DNA of 64,000 bases from CBFHMJ01 sp965656875 (GCA_965656875.1 CBFHMJ010000009.1:1-64000); one strand, 5' to 3'; shown: positions 8,767 through 18,493, counted from the stretch's first letter. Notes: generated from the letters alone by a model not told the origin. Program-made: numbers and translations.

Positions 8767-11223
8767 GTGAGTGCGCTATTAACTCGTGGAAAAAGAAGAC
8801 GTTTCATCAAGGCGGGACGTACACCGCTAAACAACACGCTTCCCGCGTTAACTTTGCTAATTTTTTGTCATCCATCCTACGCAGATGATGTGGACATAGA
8901 GCATATTTTGATTGAAGGAAGTCAACATACTTCAACCTTTTCCAACTCTTCCCTGCTGACACGACATCTGGATGGAGACTGGTTAGCACAACAACCTGAT
9001 GCCAACCTGCAATCATTGAGTGATTACTTCCCGTCTCTTAATTTGTCAGCCAATTCCACGGCTTCCAAAGTGTATTTCAGAGGTGTTGGTTCACAAGGCA
9101 ATGCCGGGCTGGATCAAACGCTGGCTATCTATATCGATCAAAGTTATCAGGGGCGTTCTCGCAGTATTAATACCGCGTTAATTGATGTCGATGAAGTTGC
9201 CCTGTATCGAGGTGCGCAATTTACATTGCAAGGTATTAACAGTACTGCCGGCGCTTTATCCATCAGTACCCATACAGCAGTGTTGGACGAAACATCAGGT
9301 TCGGCAACGCTACAAACCGGGCAGTATGGTCAACTGGGCGGCACCGCAATCTGGAATCAGGCAATCGGTGACACGCTGGCGATCAGAGCAGTCTTGCATC
9401 GCTCAGATAACAACGGTTACTGGACGATGATTGATCAATCCGGCGATGCTGTTGCCAACAGTAGCCAACAACAAGGGCTGTATCGGCTGTCCACTCGCTG
9501 GCAACCGGACGAGCAATTCTCAGCCACACTAAAACTGGAACGACAACAAAACGATCAGGAAAATCCGTTTGCCTGGCAACCCGGCGGTTGCGATAACCTG
9601 TACGGCCTTGGATTATCTGACCAACAAGCTTTAAACCAGTTTTGGCAGTCCACCGGTTCAAGCAGTGACAATCCGTTAAAGTTGCCCGCGACCTGTAAAC
9701 CGAATTTTGTGGACAATACCTTCGATCGTCAGTCTCCCGCCTCTCCCCATAATCAAAGCCAGTACGATGCAGATCAAGCGGTGTTAACCCTCAACTGGGC
9801 GCAAGACAACTGGACACTCACCAGCATCACCTCGGCATACGACAATGCGTTCGAGCTGTCCGGCAACGATTTATCACACGGCACGAGTCCACAACGCTTA
9901 TTGTGGCTGCAAGATGATGTTAATTTTGTCTCTCAGGCCATTCGAGTTGAAGGCTCACTTAATCCGACCTTTGACTGGCAAGCCGGTATTTACTGGCATC
10001 AGGAGCAAGTCGATTACCGTAGCAATGACGTAGACGGACGTAAGCAGAATGCACCGAAAGTTACGTTGACCACCGTTGATCAGGAAGCCGAACAGCTCAG
10101 TAGTTTTATCGGGCTGACTTCTCATATCAACTCAGTGCTATCACTGGAAACCCGGCTGCAATACATCCATACCGACAAGGATTTTTCCGGCACGGCTCGG
10201 GAGCAAAACAAGCAATCAACCGGCACTCAGTTCAACGCGTTCAAACAACAAATCAACAGTGATATCAGCGCTAATCCTGGCTTATATACGACGTTCAGCG
10301 ACCAGGTCCGGTTCGACAGTGGTCCACAAAACTACCGCTTTAACGACTGGCTACCAGAAATAAAACTCAGCGTTACGTCTCCTGCATCTTCGACATTCGC
10401 CAGCACCAGCTGGTTCCGCTGGACGCGGGGCGCTAAAGCGGGTGGATTCAATTTTAAACTCAATAACCTGACTGAAGAGAACCTGACCTATCGTCACGAA
10501 CAGGTAAATAATTACGCGCTGGGCACACAGCTAAGCGCCTGGAACAACAAACTGATACTTCAGGCTGAATTGTTTACTGCCCATTACCGGGATTTACAGC
10601 AAAACACTCACCTTGGGGATGATGGCACCGTAGGCGCTGCGGTGGTGAAAAATGCCAGTCGTGCGCGTTCGCAAGGGTTGGATCTGAACGGACACTTTGC
10701 ATTTAATCAGGCCTGGTCGCTGAACTGGCAGGCGACCTGGCTTGACGCTCGCTACCGGGATTATCAATTTGCAGATTGCACCCGATTACAAAGTGTCGTC
10801 GCAAAAACCGACGTCGCCAGTCAGTTTGGTGCAACCCGCCAGGGCAATATCTGTTATCAGGATTTATCCGGGCAGCGCATGGCCCATGCACCATCTCTCG
10901 CGAGCCAAGCCAGCCTGATGTATGAAAACACGCTCGATGGCTTCTCTACCGCGCTTTCTTTTTCAGCCCGTATCGACTGGTTATATTCAGATGGTTATTA
11001 CACGTCACCACACGCGGATTCCCTGCGCTTCCAACCGGATTATCACAAAGTAAACGCCTGGCTGAGTATCAGTGATCCACAACAATGGTCACTGACCGTC
11101 AGCTTGCTGAACCTGACCGACAAAACCACCGCACGACAACTGGGTCAGGATGGAAATGCCGCTGTATCGGCGTTACGCGATCCGCCAAAACGCTGGTCGA
11201 TTCAGGGAAAAATCTATTTTTAA
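8767..11223 (+). CDS. TonB-dependent outer-membrane receptor
   Basis: An 818-residue receptor. A GTG start behind AAGG is used; a long positively charged signal peptide ends at SYA, followed by a TonB-box-like stretch (DVDIEHILIEGS). The plug (about 60-175) contains VYFRGVGSQGN and RGAQFTLQGINSTAG. The beta-barrel ends in the canonical terminal strand WSIQGKIYF with a final aromatic residue. It is followed 51 nt later by a multicopper oxidase gene and is probably co-transcribed with it, which points to copper or another redox metal or chelate as the ligand. The substrate cannot be read from the sequence. Confidence 0.85.
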   Translation: MSALLTRGKRRRFIKAGRTPLNNTLPALTLLIFCHPSYADDVDIEHILIEGSQHTSTFSNSSLLTRHLDGDWLAQQPDANLQSLSDYFPSLNLSANSTASKVYFRGVGSQGNAGLDQTLAIYIDQSYQGRSRSINTALIDVDEVALYRGAQFTLQGINSTAGALSISTHTAVLDETSGSATLQTGQYGQLGGTAIWNQAIGDTLAIRAVLHRSDNNGYWTMIDQSGDAVANSSQQQGLYRLSTRWQPDEQFSATLKLERQQNDQENPFAWQPGGCDNLYGLGLSDQQALNQFWQSTGSSSDNPLKLPATCKPNFVDNTFDRQSPASPHNQSQYDADQAVLTLNWAQDNWTLTSITSAYDNAFELSGNDLSHGTSPQRLLWLQDDVNFVSQAIRVEGSLNPTFDWQAGIYWHQEQVDYRSNDVDGRKQNAPKVTLTTVDQEAEQLSSFIGLTSHINSVLSLETRLQYIHTDKDFSGTAREQNKQSTGTQFNAFKQQINSDISANPGLYTTFSDQVRFDSGPQNYRFNDWLPEIKLSVTSPASSTFASTSWFRWTRGAKAGGFNFKLNNLTEENLTYRHEQVNNYALGTQLSAWNNKLILQAELFTAHYRDLQQNTHLGDDGTVGAAVVKNASRARSQGLDLNGHFAFNQAWSLNWQATWLDARYRDYQFADCTRLQSVVAKTDVASQFGATRQGNICYQDLSGQRMAHAPSLASQASLMYENTLDGFSTALSFSARIDWLYSDGYYTSPHADSLRFQPDYHKVNAWLSISDPQQWSLTVSLLNLTDKTTARQLGQDGNAAVSALRDPPKRWSIQGKIYF

Positions 11224-11274
11224 TCACAACATCAACTGCTGAAAAACAAAAAAACAAGAGAGAAAGGCAAACTC

Positions 11275-13350
11275 ATGAAAACGCTAACAATGAACAAACT
11301 TGCTGTCTTGATGGCACTCAGTGCCAGTATGCAGGCCTGTGCTGCCAATGGTGGTAACACGTCCGGTGTGCTCCAACCTCAAATTGGTGCTGGTTGCGAA
11401 GTACAACAAGGAAGCACCTGGGTCGAATCACTCATTAGCCGACAAAATCAGCTCCTTAATCCACCCGAAGTAAATTTTGCTGATGGCAGTTATTCAACCA
11501 ATAATCCTTACTCGATGAAGGTCATGTATAAGGTTAGTCAGATTGCCGGTTGCACCGTTTCCTTGCGTGATTACACCGGCAATGCGGATGATAACCGTCC
11601 AATCGGCCCGACCATGTTGATCAAACCCGGGCAAACAATGGCGCTGGACATACTTAATCAATTACCTGCGCCAACCAACAATGCCGAGCACCAGCATTTT
11701 CAAAGTCACGGTGGTGAATCCACTAAATTTGGTTATGTGCCGCCAGAAGTCAGCACCCAACCTCACGCCAATCTGATTAATCCAGCCTTATTCAACATTA
11801 CCAACCTGCACACTCACGGCTGGCATGTTGACCCAACCGGACATTCAGACAATATTTTTGCAGAGATAAAACCGGGCGATCCAACCTATCCGCAGCGCGT
11901 ATCGTTACCAGCTGATCATGTCGCAGGAACATTCTGGTATCACGCGCATTTACACGGCTCGACAACCATTCAGGTCGCCAGTGGTATGGCTGGTGTATTG
12001 AAAGTTGTCGATAAAACCAAAGGATTAGATGCGATTCCAGCTATTAAGCAAATGCCTGATAAACAAATGGTATTCCAGCAACTGGCTTATGACACCTCGG
12101 GACAAATTGAGAATTACGACAATCTGCAAAACTCGGGCTACAAAAAACTGAACCGCCCAACGTTCATCAATGGGCAGGCGTTTCCAACCATTGAGTTTTT
12201 ACAAGGACAAATTCAACGCTGGCGCTTTGTACACGCGGGAATGATCACCAATATTCAACCTGCTTTGATTCCCGTCGATGAAGATCTAACAACGGCACTA
12301 AACACGCTTTACAGTGGCGGCTACGACAATGCTACGCCAATTCCCCTAAATGAAATTGCACTGGATGGCTTACCTACTGGCGTATCGGTGCCGCTCAACA
12401 AAGCGGTGTTATATCCGGGTTATCGGGTAGATGTATTAGCCAAACTACCGAACGTCGGTCAGCGATTCTTTTTAGTGGATATGAGTTTTAATAGCTCGTC
12501 CTCTAAACCCAATCGCTACCTGCTGGCGAATGTTGTTCGAAGCGCCGCACAAATTGTTGTGTCCGACACTATGCCAACCACCGCCCAGTTACTACAGGCA
12601 AAGAATGACTATATCTACGGTCAGTATAATCCCACCAGCTCAGAACCGTATGCGGGTGTAGGACCGTTAAATGACGTGACTGAACAAGAAATGACCGGGC
12701 TGACTCAGGTTGTTCATTTCTATGCGGGTAAAGACTACTACTGCCCACCGGAAGGTGGCAGCTGCACGCCTTGCGACAATGTTCCAGCAGGTTCTCCGGA
12801 AGCTCAGGTCTGTAAGAATCAATCCAGCGGCAATACTCCCGACGGTCAACTCCGCTCTCAGGTTTATATGACATGTGATTCGATAGGCGATGAAAAGCAG
12901 TGGGATTGTATGAACTTTAACCCGGGTAATGATTTTGTGCGCTCACTTGGCTTAAACACCGCCAGCACCTGGTATGTCAGTGGCGGCAGCGGTCAGACAG
13001 GTCACACCTTTCATATTCATGTGAATCCCTTCCAGGTGCAACGAAAATTCTTGTATCCAGATTTAGTCGTAACTAATCCGACGCTGGCTAACAGCTGGGT
13101 CTGGAAAGACACCCTGGCGGCTCCAACAGATTCAACCTTTTCAGCAGCACTGGCAAATCTTGATTTATCGGTAAATAAACCGCTGATTCCAGCACGTTTA
13201 AAATCTCGTTACACCAACTTTACCGGCGCATTTGTGCAACATTGTCACGTATTAAATCATGAAGATCAGGGCATGATGCAAACGGTTGAAGTAGAACCGG
13301 ATGCTGCGTTGATGAAAAAACTGATGAATGAAATGGGCATGAAAAAGTAG
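11275..13350 (+). CDS. Exported multicopper oxidase
   Basis: A 691-residue exported oxidase with all four copper-binding segments: HTHGWH (near residue 178), WYHAHLHG (near 221), HTFHIHVNPF (near 576) and the type 1/trinuclear bridge HCHVLNHEDQGMM (near 655). A signal peptide precedes QACAANGG; the Cys there could be lipidated, but the lipobox is weak. It is longer than CueO or laccases (about 500) because of insertions, including a Cys-rich loop with YYCPPEGGSCTPCDN. It follows a TonB receptor in an apparent operon and has AAAGG before the start. Likely an oxidase of metal ions or phenolic compounds at the cell surface. Confidence 0.88.
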   Translation: MKTLTMNKLAVLMALSASMQACAANGGNTSGVLQPQIGAGCEVQQGSTWVESLISRQNQLLNPPEVNFADGSYSTNNPYSMKVMYKVSQIAGCTVSLRDYTGNADDNRPIGPTMLIKPGQTMALDILNQLPAPTNNAEHQHFQSHGGESTKFGYVPPEVSTQPHANLINPALFNITNLHTHGWHVDPTGHSDNIFAEIKPGDPTYPQRVSLPADHVAGTFWYHAHLHGSTTIQVASGMAGVLKVVDKTKGLDAIPAIKQMPDKQMVFQQLAYDTSGQIENYDNLQNSGYKKLNRPTFINGQAFPTIEFLQGQIQRWRFVHAGMITNIQPALIPVDEDLTTALNTLYSGGYDNATPIPLNEIALDGLPTGVSVPLNKAVLYPGYRVDVLAKLPNVGQRFFLVDMSFNSSSSKPNRYLLANVVRSAAQIVVSDTMPTTAQLLQAKNDYIYGQYNPTSSEPYAGVGPLNDVTEQEMTGLTQVVHFYAGKDYYCPPEGGSCTPCDNVPAGSPEAQVCKNQSSGNTPDGQLRSQVYMTCDSIGDEKQWDCMNFNPGNDFVRSLGLNTASTWYVSGGSGQTGHTFHIHVNPFQVQRKFLYPDLVVTNPTLANSWVWKDTLAAPTDSTFSAALANLDLSVNKPLIPARLKSRYTNFTGAFVQHCHVLNHEDQGMMQTVEVEPDAALMKKLMNEMGMKK

Positions 13351-13661
13351 GAATTGAATACATAAAAATAAACGTAACACGTTCCCCGTAAGGGAAAAGC
13401 ACCTACATCAGGGTAAGGCATTTGCAATCAGTGAATGTTTTGCCCTGTCGTAATATGACTGAACGTTATAAAACTGAAGTACTGACCAGAACAATTCGCC
13501 TTAACTTAGATGAAAACGTTTTCATTTTTGAACCACACTTACTCCTGATTCAATTTACGAGGTCAACATGATACACGTAAAATAGCGTTCCAGATTTGTT
13601 AACAATTATTAACAGATTTGTATGACTATGCCTCTCACATCAAGCACTAACAACAAACTGA
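13351..13661. other. Intergenic region between the oxidase and His-rich genes
   Basis: I see no gene here. A small TTCCC/GGGAA hairpin follows the oxidase gene. Around 13598-13615 lies TGTTAA-N6-TTAACA flanked by two copies of CAGATTTG, which may be an operator for the next gene. Confidence 0.45.
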
Positions 13662-13662
13662 G

Positions 13663-13677
13663 ATGGTCTACACTTTA
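13663..13677 (+). promoter_or_regulatory. Sigma-S-like extended -10 element
   Basis: ATGGTCTACACTTTA contains TCTACACTTTA, close to the RpoS consensus KCTAYRCTTAA. The identical 15-mer occurs at 23067-23081 ahead of another gene. It is 36 nt before the His-rich gene's start codon. Confidence 0.5.
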
Positions 13678-13712
13678 TTTGACTCACTGAGTAAAAACGA
13701 ACAGGAACTGCT

Positions 13713-14060
13713 ATGAAAAAAACTGCTTTGTCACTTGCTGGCCTATTCTGTATTGCGTTATCGGTTAATGCAGATGAACACAATACTCATGATGCTCATA
13801 AACACGCGCACAACAGTGATTGTGGACATGCAGCCGAATGGCACATTGACCACTTTGATTACAACCATGATGGTCATGATCACCATAGCCATTCCAGTCA
13901 CACTCACGAAGCCATCACCGAAAAACATGATAACCATAAACACGGCCATAGCCTGGAATGCGGCCACAAACGCCGTGTTGCTAAGGGACGCGTAGAATAT
14001 TTACACGATGGACACTGGCACCATCAGCACGGTGATCACTTCCACGAATCACACGGTTAA
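13713..14060 (+). CDS. Small exported His-rich metal-binding protein with two tandem repeats
   Basis: A 115-residue protein with a signal peptide (about 1-20, ending VNA). The mature part is about one third His and consists of two related units. Each has an [DE]CGH tetrad preceded by HxHxx and followed by a Y/L-HDGH-HH segment (NSDCGHAAEW... and SLECGHKRRV...YLHDGH). The CGH/HDGH pattern resembles small zinc-associated bacterial proteins. It could buffer or hand over zinc, copper or nickel in the periplasm; the metal is not determined. A good GGAACTG site precedes the ATG, and a sigma-S-like element lies upstream. A convergent hairpin (14069-14098) ends the unit. Confidence 0.75.
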   Translation: MKKTALSLAGLFCIALSVNADEHNTHDAHKHAHNSDCGHAAEWHIDHFDYNHDGHDHHSHSSHTHEAITEKHDNHKHGHSLECGHKRRVAKGRVEYLHDGHWHHQHGDHFHESHG

Positions 14061-14068
14061 TATTGATT

Positions 14069-14098
14069 GGCAGTGTGAACCCAATGGCTCACACTGCC
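14069..14098. terminator. Bidirectional terminator hairpin
   Basis: A perfect 10-bp stem, GGCAGTGTGA (14069-14078) with TCACACTGCC (14089-14098), lies between two convergent stop codons (14060 and 14105). Confidence 0.7.
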
Positions 14099-14104
14099 AG
14101 ATTC

Positions 14105-14938
14105 TTACTGCTCTTTTGCCGGATAACGCAGCTCATATTGCACTTTCATCGCCTCATTAAATTGTTCCAGCACCGATTTATTCTCCGTGTTTTTACCCAA
14201 AGTAGTCAGATCAATCTTAAGTTGCTGATGCTCATCAAACTGGCTGGCAAATGTGCCCATCATCACAGAATCAAATTCCCCTTCCGTTAAGAGTTCAAGC
14301 ACATGATTACCAAACTGAAACGCTTCATATTCATTAAGCAGTGTCAGAAAATCACTGAATGATGCGCCTTCCAGCTTGCTCTGCGTGGTAAAGGCCTGTT
14401 TATAACCCGCCGCCATCATGCCCTGATCAGAAAACGCTAACTGATATTGCCAGGCGTGACGTGTTTCATGGACTAAAAACGCCAGTGGCGCCCAGACTTC
14501 CATTGTTTTCAGTTTATCGGGATTCAGATAAACAAGCCCCGACCCGGGATTACGCACATCAAACACAAAATTAACCGGACGCTGAGGATATAAAGTCGTA
14601 TTAATGATCAATGCTGGCGGTGTAATGCCAAACGTTTCGCACTCAATCTTGAAGACCTCGGGTAACAAGGCCATCCGTTGTTCAAATGTTAAATCCGGCC
14701 AGGTTTTTAATTGCTGATAGAGTGCTTTGCTTTGTTTTAACGCTGCCACAAATTTATGCGCATCAAGCGCACGTTGTCGGTGTGCCTGTTCCAACCAGGG
14801 CTGATTGTCTTCTGACAAAGCATACGCCTCGGGAGCCGCTTGTTGTTTCTCTACATTGGCATAAAAACGAGCTGGATTCGCTTGTAAAGCTAACGGCATT
14901 GTTAATGCCAGTGCCATCAGTGGATTGCGCCATGTCAT
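14105..14938 (-). CDS. Exported protein with HExxH zincin-like motif
   Basis: A 277-residue protein with a signal peptide (about 1-20, ending LQA). The motif HETRHAWQ sits in a helix-like stretch (LAFLVHETRHAWQYQL), and a downstream NEYEAFQFG could give the third ligand (Glu), as in gluzincins or DUF-type peptidases. I do not recognise the family. Peptidase activity is inferred from the motif alone. The start at 14938 is chosen because AAAGAGGC lies 7 nt upstream; the frame extends eight codons higher. It converges with the His-rich gene. Confidence 0.65.
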   Translation of the reverse strand: MTWRNPLMALALTMPLALQANPARFYANVEKQQAAPEAYALSEDNQPWLEQAHRQRALDAHKFVAALKQSKALYQQLKTWPDLTFEQRMALLPEVFKIECETFGITPPALIINTTLYPQRPVNFVFDVRNPGSGLVYLNPDKLKTMEVWAPLAFLVHETRHAWQYQLAFSDQGMMAAGYKQAFTTQSKLEGASFSDFLTLLNEYEAFQFGNHVLELLTEGEFDSVMMGTFASQFDEHQQLKIDLTTLGKNTENKSVLEQFNEAMKVQYELRYPAKEQ

Positions 14939-15205
14939 GGCTTTGCCTCTTTCTTTGATCATTCAATATTGGGGCGGATTATACGGATGTCGCGAAAAAT
15001 AGTGAGAATGCTGCGTGGAATTCAAGCCCTGATAAGACGAATGTCTGGTTTTTTCAGGCTTGCAGCCTAGGTAATCATCTGCCACAACTGACTCTGTATC
15101 TTACCAGTCTGCACTGGAAAATCATGAACTAACCTGTTAATTTATCGCCGCTTTATGACTATGCATTTCATGACGATTTGCTGATTTTTCATCACGGATT
15201 TTGCA

Positions 15206-15817
15206 ATGACTTACCTGGTACTGACCGCCGTTTTAATAATTTCTGGTTTAATCACTTTTTCACCACGACTTCAGCCTGTTATTCAACGTTACAACACGGG
15301 TATCAATTACTTTCTCACCTTATTAGCGACGTTTATTGGCGTATTGCTGGCACTGGCGATGACCAATTTCGAAGAAGATCGCAAAGAAAAAGAACACGTA
15401 ATCAAATTGCTCAACGCAACAATCGCCTCGGTAGAAACCAGCGCTGATTACAGTGAAAACCTTATTGATTACTACCATGCATTACCAGAAAACGCCGCCG
15501 AACGAGTAACGTTTTATCAAAAAAACCCATTGCCTTATCCGGATTATCTCGACACCTTTTTACGACAAAATCTAATCAGCCGAAACTTATCAGGTGCTGC
15601 GTTATCCAATCTGAACGAGCTAATCATCAACCTGAAACGCACGAAGGCCAGCAGAACCCAAATTTACCTGCAACTTATGCAGATTACTCAGCAGACGCTT
15701 GAATCAGAAAAGCAGTTTCAACAGGGGTTGATTGATGAAGCAACATTGGAAAAACAGTTGGCAGCGTTAATTGCGTCGCTGGCGCCGACCTCATCACCAC
15801 AACAGGCAACCCAGTAG
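15206..15817 (+). CDS. Inner-membrane protein of unknown function
   Basis: A 203-residue protein with two N-terminal hydrophobic helices (about 2-18 and 33-52), then a charged helical domain (NFEEDRKEKEHVIKLLNATI onwards) and a Gln-rich C-terminal end. It resembles small bacterial membrane proteins whose soluble helices follow a two-helix anchor. I do not recognise a family. The stop codon shares a base with the GTG start of the next gene, so the two are translationally coupled. Confidence 0.65.
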   Translation: MTYLVLTAVLIISGLITFSPRLQPVIQRYNTGINYFLTLLATFIGVLLALAMTNFEEDRKEKEHVIKLLNATIASVETSADYSENLIDYYHALPENAAERVTFYQKNPLPYPDYLDTFLRQNLISRNLSGAALSNLNELIINLKRTKASRTQIYLQLMQITQQTLESEKQFQQGLIDEATLEKQLAALIASLAPTSSPQQATQ

Positions 15818-16011
15818 TGAATATTATCGCAACACTGTCCACCAGCACCGGGATTGCTATTGGTGCGGTTGTCATTCTTCATTTTGTCGCAAGTTTGTTT
15901 ATTGCTTACCGGGATGACCTTGAAGTCTGGCAAAAACTATTGCAAATATTGCTTATCTGGCTCATTCCCTCCCTCTCCGCCATTCTATTTAAGTCACTGG
16001 ATTTTAAATAA
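15817..16011 (+). CDS. Small two-helix membrane protein
   Basis: A 64-residue protein starting at GTG 15817, the G of which is the last base of the preceding TAG. Two hydrophobic stretches (about 10-30 and 42-60) are separated by a charged YRDDLEVWQK loop, similar to the PLDc_N-type small membrane proteins. The tight coupling suggests a complex with the preceding membrane protein. It ends just outside the proposed left boundary of the retron island. Confidence 0.55.
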   Translation: MNIIATLSTSTGIAIGAVVILHFVASLFIAYRDDLEVWQKLLQILLIWLIPSLSAILFKSLDFK

Positions 16012-16040
16012 AACTGCAACACGCATTTTTCGTGCAAGAC

Positions 16041-16061
16041 TCTGTCACATAACTCTGTCAC
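16041..16061 (+). repeat. Putative attL: direct repeat flanking the retron island
   Basis: TCTGTCAC-AT-AAC-TC-TGTCAC. The same 21-nt pattern, with changes only in the two 2-nt spacers, is found at 22777-22797. It lies 13 nt before the integrase start codon, as expected for an attachment site. Confidence 0.6.
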
Positions 16062-16074
16062 AAATGAGACAGAG

Positions 16075-17841
16075 ATGGCGCTATCCAAATTATCTTCATA
16101 CCTATACCAATACAGTAATTCGAAAAATTATTTTTTTCGCATCCGACGCTCCCACTTTAAGAAAATCGGCTACCATCCCCCTGAACGCGGTTATTTCGTT
16201 AAGTCATTGCAAACGGATAAACATGATGAAGCGATGTTTTTAGCAGCATTTATCGTAAAGGAGATATTTTCGGAGGTAAGCGACATGGAACGTCGGCATT
16301 CTACTGTAATTCAACAGGCAAGCTTCACAGGGATTGAAGAAGCTATGGCAATTGCAAACGCCAAACATCAACTGCACAGCTATCTGCATGAGCGTACAGC
16401 GCATTATCTGGGAGTAGCAAAAACACTTCTGCATACTCATTTGGTGGATGGAGAGTCCCTTGGTAAATTTCGGGCTCCGAGTGAACAAGCCACCGAACGT
16501 TATTGCAGCCAGTTAGGTGATAAGCAGGGTCAAACACATAACCCTATTGCGATACAACAGGTAGATGGTCTTTATAAAGGCATCCCCGAGGCTAGTCGAC
16601 CGCAGCTTAAAACTGAAGCTCTGGCTAAAGAAGCATGGTTTGCGCAGGGCATGATTAAAGGGATATCTGCTTTAGGTAAGCGCGTGATGCGATTTGATGA
16701 CGAGTTACCAACGAACTTCTCGTTAAAATCGGATGATTTTAACGAGTTTCATGAACTATTAAACGGGTTGAGGCAGTTCTCTCGTACTGTAAGACGTGTT
16801 GATGATGCGGCACGTACAAAAAAGATTAAACATCGTCTAAAAGCGACATATGAACGCTATGTAAGAGATAAGGCAGGCACCTTAGGCAAAAGCTCACTGG
16901 AGCAGTACCAGAAGTCGTTTGATTTTCTCATCAAGTACTTAGGGAAAGATTATGACTTATCCAGTATGGACACTGAGACGGTCAGTGAAATAAAAGATCA
17001 CATTTTTGAGACTATTGTGGGTAGAGGAGGAAAGCCAGCTGCCCCTAAGGCCCTTAACAAGTATTTGATCAACTACAATACGTTCTTCCTCTGGTGTGAG
17101 AAAGAATTGATGCTCGCGAATGGAACGCTGTTTCGCGGACGGATGTTTCCAGAGAATAATAAGAACCGACCTAAACGCCGTAAGTTTGATTCAAGTGAAC
17201 TTCAAACTTTGCTCGAGCATCAGTTGTCACAACGAGAGGCGCGGGGTTTTAAAGTGGCTAGCCTTTGGTTTGTCCGTATCGCTATTTTCACGGGGATGAG
17301 ACTGAACGGAATTGCGGTTTTACAGGTTCGTGATGTGTGTTGTGAAGATGGCATTGATTACCTAGATTTAACAGAGCATGATCTGAAATCGGAAAAAGCT
17401 CGCAGGGTTGTCCCAATTCACAGCAAGCTAGTTGCGTTAGGCTTTCTTGAGTATGTGCAAAACCTCACAGAACAGGGGCATACACAACTATTTCCTGAAC
17501 TGGTTACTTCAAATGATGTCACTAAAGATCAGGAACCTGGCGAACCTGTGAGTGGTTGGTTTAATGAAACATGCCTGCGTAAAATCAGTATAGATAAAGT
17601 TGCTGAGCTGGCAAGAGGGCGTATTGTAGATTTTCACTGCTTTCGTACCACGGCAATCAAGCGCTTTAAACACCATGGCGTTGATGCTTATATTGTTCGC
17701 CAGATCATGGGGCATGAAGATTCAAAAGACTTGACATTTGGCGGTTACGGTGCTGGCGAGTACACCTGTCTTAAGAAGCTTAGTGAAGTTATTGAACTGC
17801 TGGCACCTGACGTGGATGTAACCGGCCTTAAAAATGATTAA
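16075..17841 (+). CDS. int: Tyrosine recombinase (integrase) of the retron island
   Basis: A 588-residue site-specific recombinase. A long N-terminal arm/core-binding part (about 1-370; SAM-like segment LGKSSLEQYQKSFDFLIKYL near 280) precedes the catalytic domain. Recognisable catalytic positions are Arg in FTGMRLNGIAVLQ (near 410), H-x-x-R in FHCFRTTAIKRF (near 520), GHE (near 545) and Tyr in GGYGAGEY (near 558). The size and architecture fit integrases of integrative elements and defence islands rather than lambda-type phages. The start is preceded by GAGACAGAG and by the attL-like repeat. Confidence 0.88.
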   Translation: MALSKLSSYLYQYSNSKNYFFRIRRSHFKKIGYHPPERGYFVKSLQTDKHDEAMFLAAFIVKEIFSEVSDMERRHSTVIQQASFTGIEEAMAIANAKHQLHSYLHERTAHYLGVAKTLLHTHLVDGESLGKFRAPSEQATERYCSQLGDKQGQTHNPIAIQQVDGLYKGIPEASRPQLKTEALAKEAWFAQGMIKGISALGKRVMRFDDELPTNFSLKSDDFNEFHELLNGLRQFSRTVRRVDDAARTKKIKHRLKATYERYVRDKAGTLGKSSLEQYQKSFDFLIKYLGKDYDLSSMDTETVSEIKDHIFETIVGRGGKPAAPKALNKYLINYNTFFLWCEKELMLANGTLFRGRMFPENNKNRPKRRKFDSSELQTLLEHQLSQREARGFKVASLWFVRIAIFTGMRLNGIAVLQVRDVCCEDGIDYLDLTEHDLKSEKARRVVPIHSKLVALGFLEYVQNLTEQGHTQLFPELVTSNDVTKDQEPGEPVSGWFNETCLRKISIDKVAELARGRIVDFHCFRTTAIKRFKHHGVDAYIVRQIMGHEDSKDLTFGGYGAGEYTCLKKLSEVIELLAPDVDVTGLKND

Positions 17842-17978
17842 TTGAGCTTAGCTTTTATAATGAGCATATTGAATGAGATTATTGAAGCTATACATGCAAA
17901 TTATGTTTTTCATGATTTCAGTCGTAATCAATGAAAAACATCGAAGATAAAGGCGTTATCTAGAAGGAACTAGATAAA

Positions 17979-18218
17979 ATGACACCATCAATAATTAATG
18001 ATGTTCGTACAGTGTTGCAACAGAAAGGTTTAGATGAAAGCTACATCAACGAAAAAATGTGTGGTTTCGAGGGAGTAACAACGAACCTAGAGGCTCTTGC
18101 CCGAGCTAGGTTCCTTGATGCTGAGGGTCGAGCATTACTGGCCGACAGAACCGTGTTTACTGCGCGTGAGTTGGATGGCTTTTTTGAAGTGTCTCAGCGT
18201 TTTTCACCACTCATTTAG
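17979..18218 (+). CDS. Small hypothetical protein in the island
   Basis: A 79-residue soluble protein with an AAGGA ribosome site 11 nt before the ATG. No domain is recognised. The sequence looks helical (ALARARFLDAEGRALLADRT). It lies between integrase and retron and may be an excision, regulatory or accessory factor; nothing in it shows which. Confidence 0.5.
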   Translation: MTPSIINDVRTVLQQKGLDESYINEKMCGFEGVTTNLEALARARFLDAEGRALLADRTVFTARELDGFFEVSQRFSPLI

Positions 18219-18233
18219 CCAACGAAATTCGTA

Positions 18234-18299
18234 CTAGCTCAGGCCTGATTTGGCGCATCTAGCTTTTTTACAGTTGGTTGTCAGATAGATCTGAGCTAG
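18234..18299. repeat. Long-range inverted repeat upstream of the retron
   Basis: CTAGCTCAG (18234-18242) and CTGAGCTAG (18291-18299), extendable to 11 of 12 matches with flanking bases, are separated by 48 nt. Possible structured RNA, protein-binding site or remnant end; the function is unknown. Confidence 0.45.
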
Positions 18300-18493
18300 C
18301 ACTACAAATGTGTATAACTCACTACACAATTAAATCGCTTCGCGAAATTGTACCGTTCGGTTTGTGTACACAAATCTACGACTGTATACTTTTATGACAA
18401 AGCTTTCTTATTACGATTAAAACAATTTAATTTTTAGATACTTAATTGACTAATGAACTTGTCACTGAATTTCATTTTCTTTAGAATCTTGTT

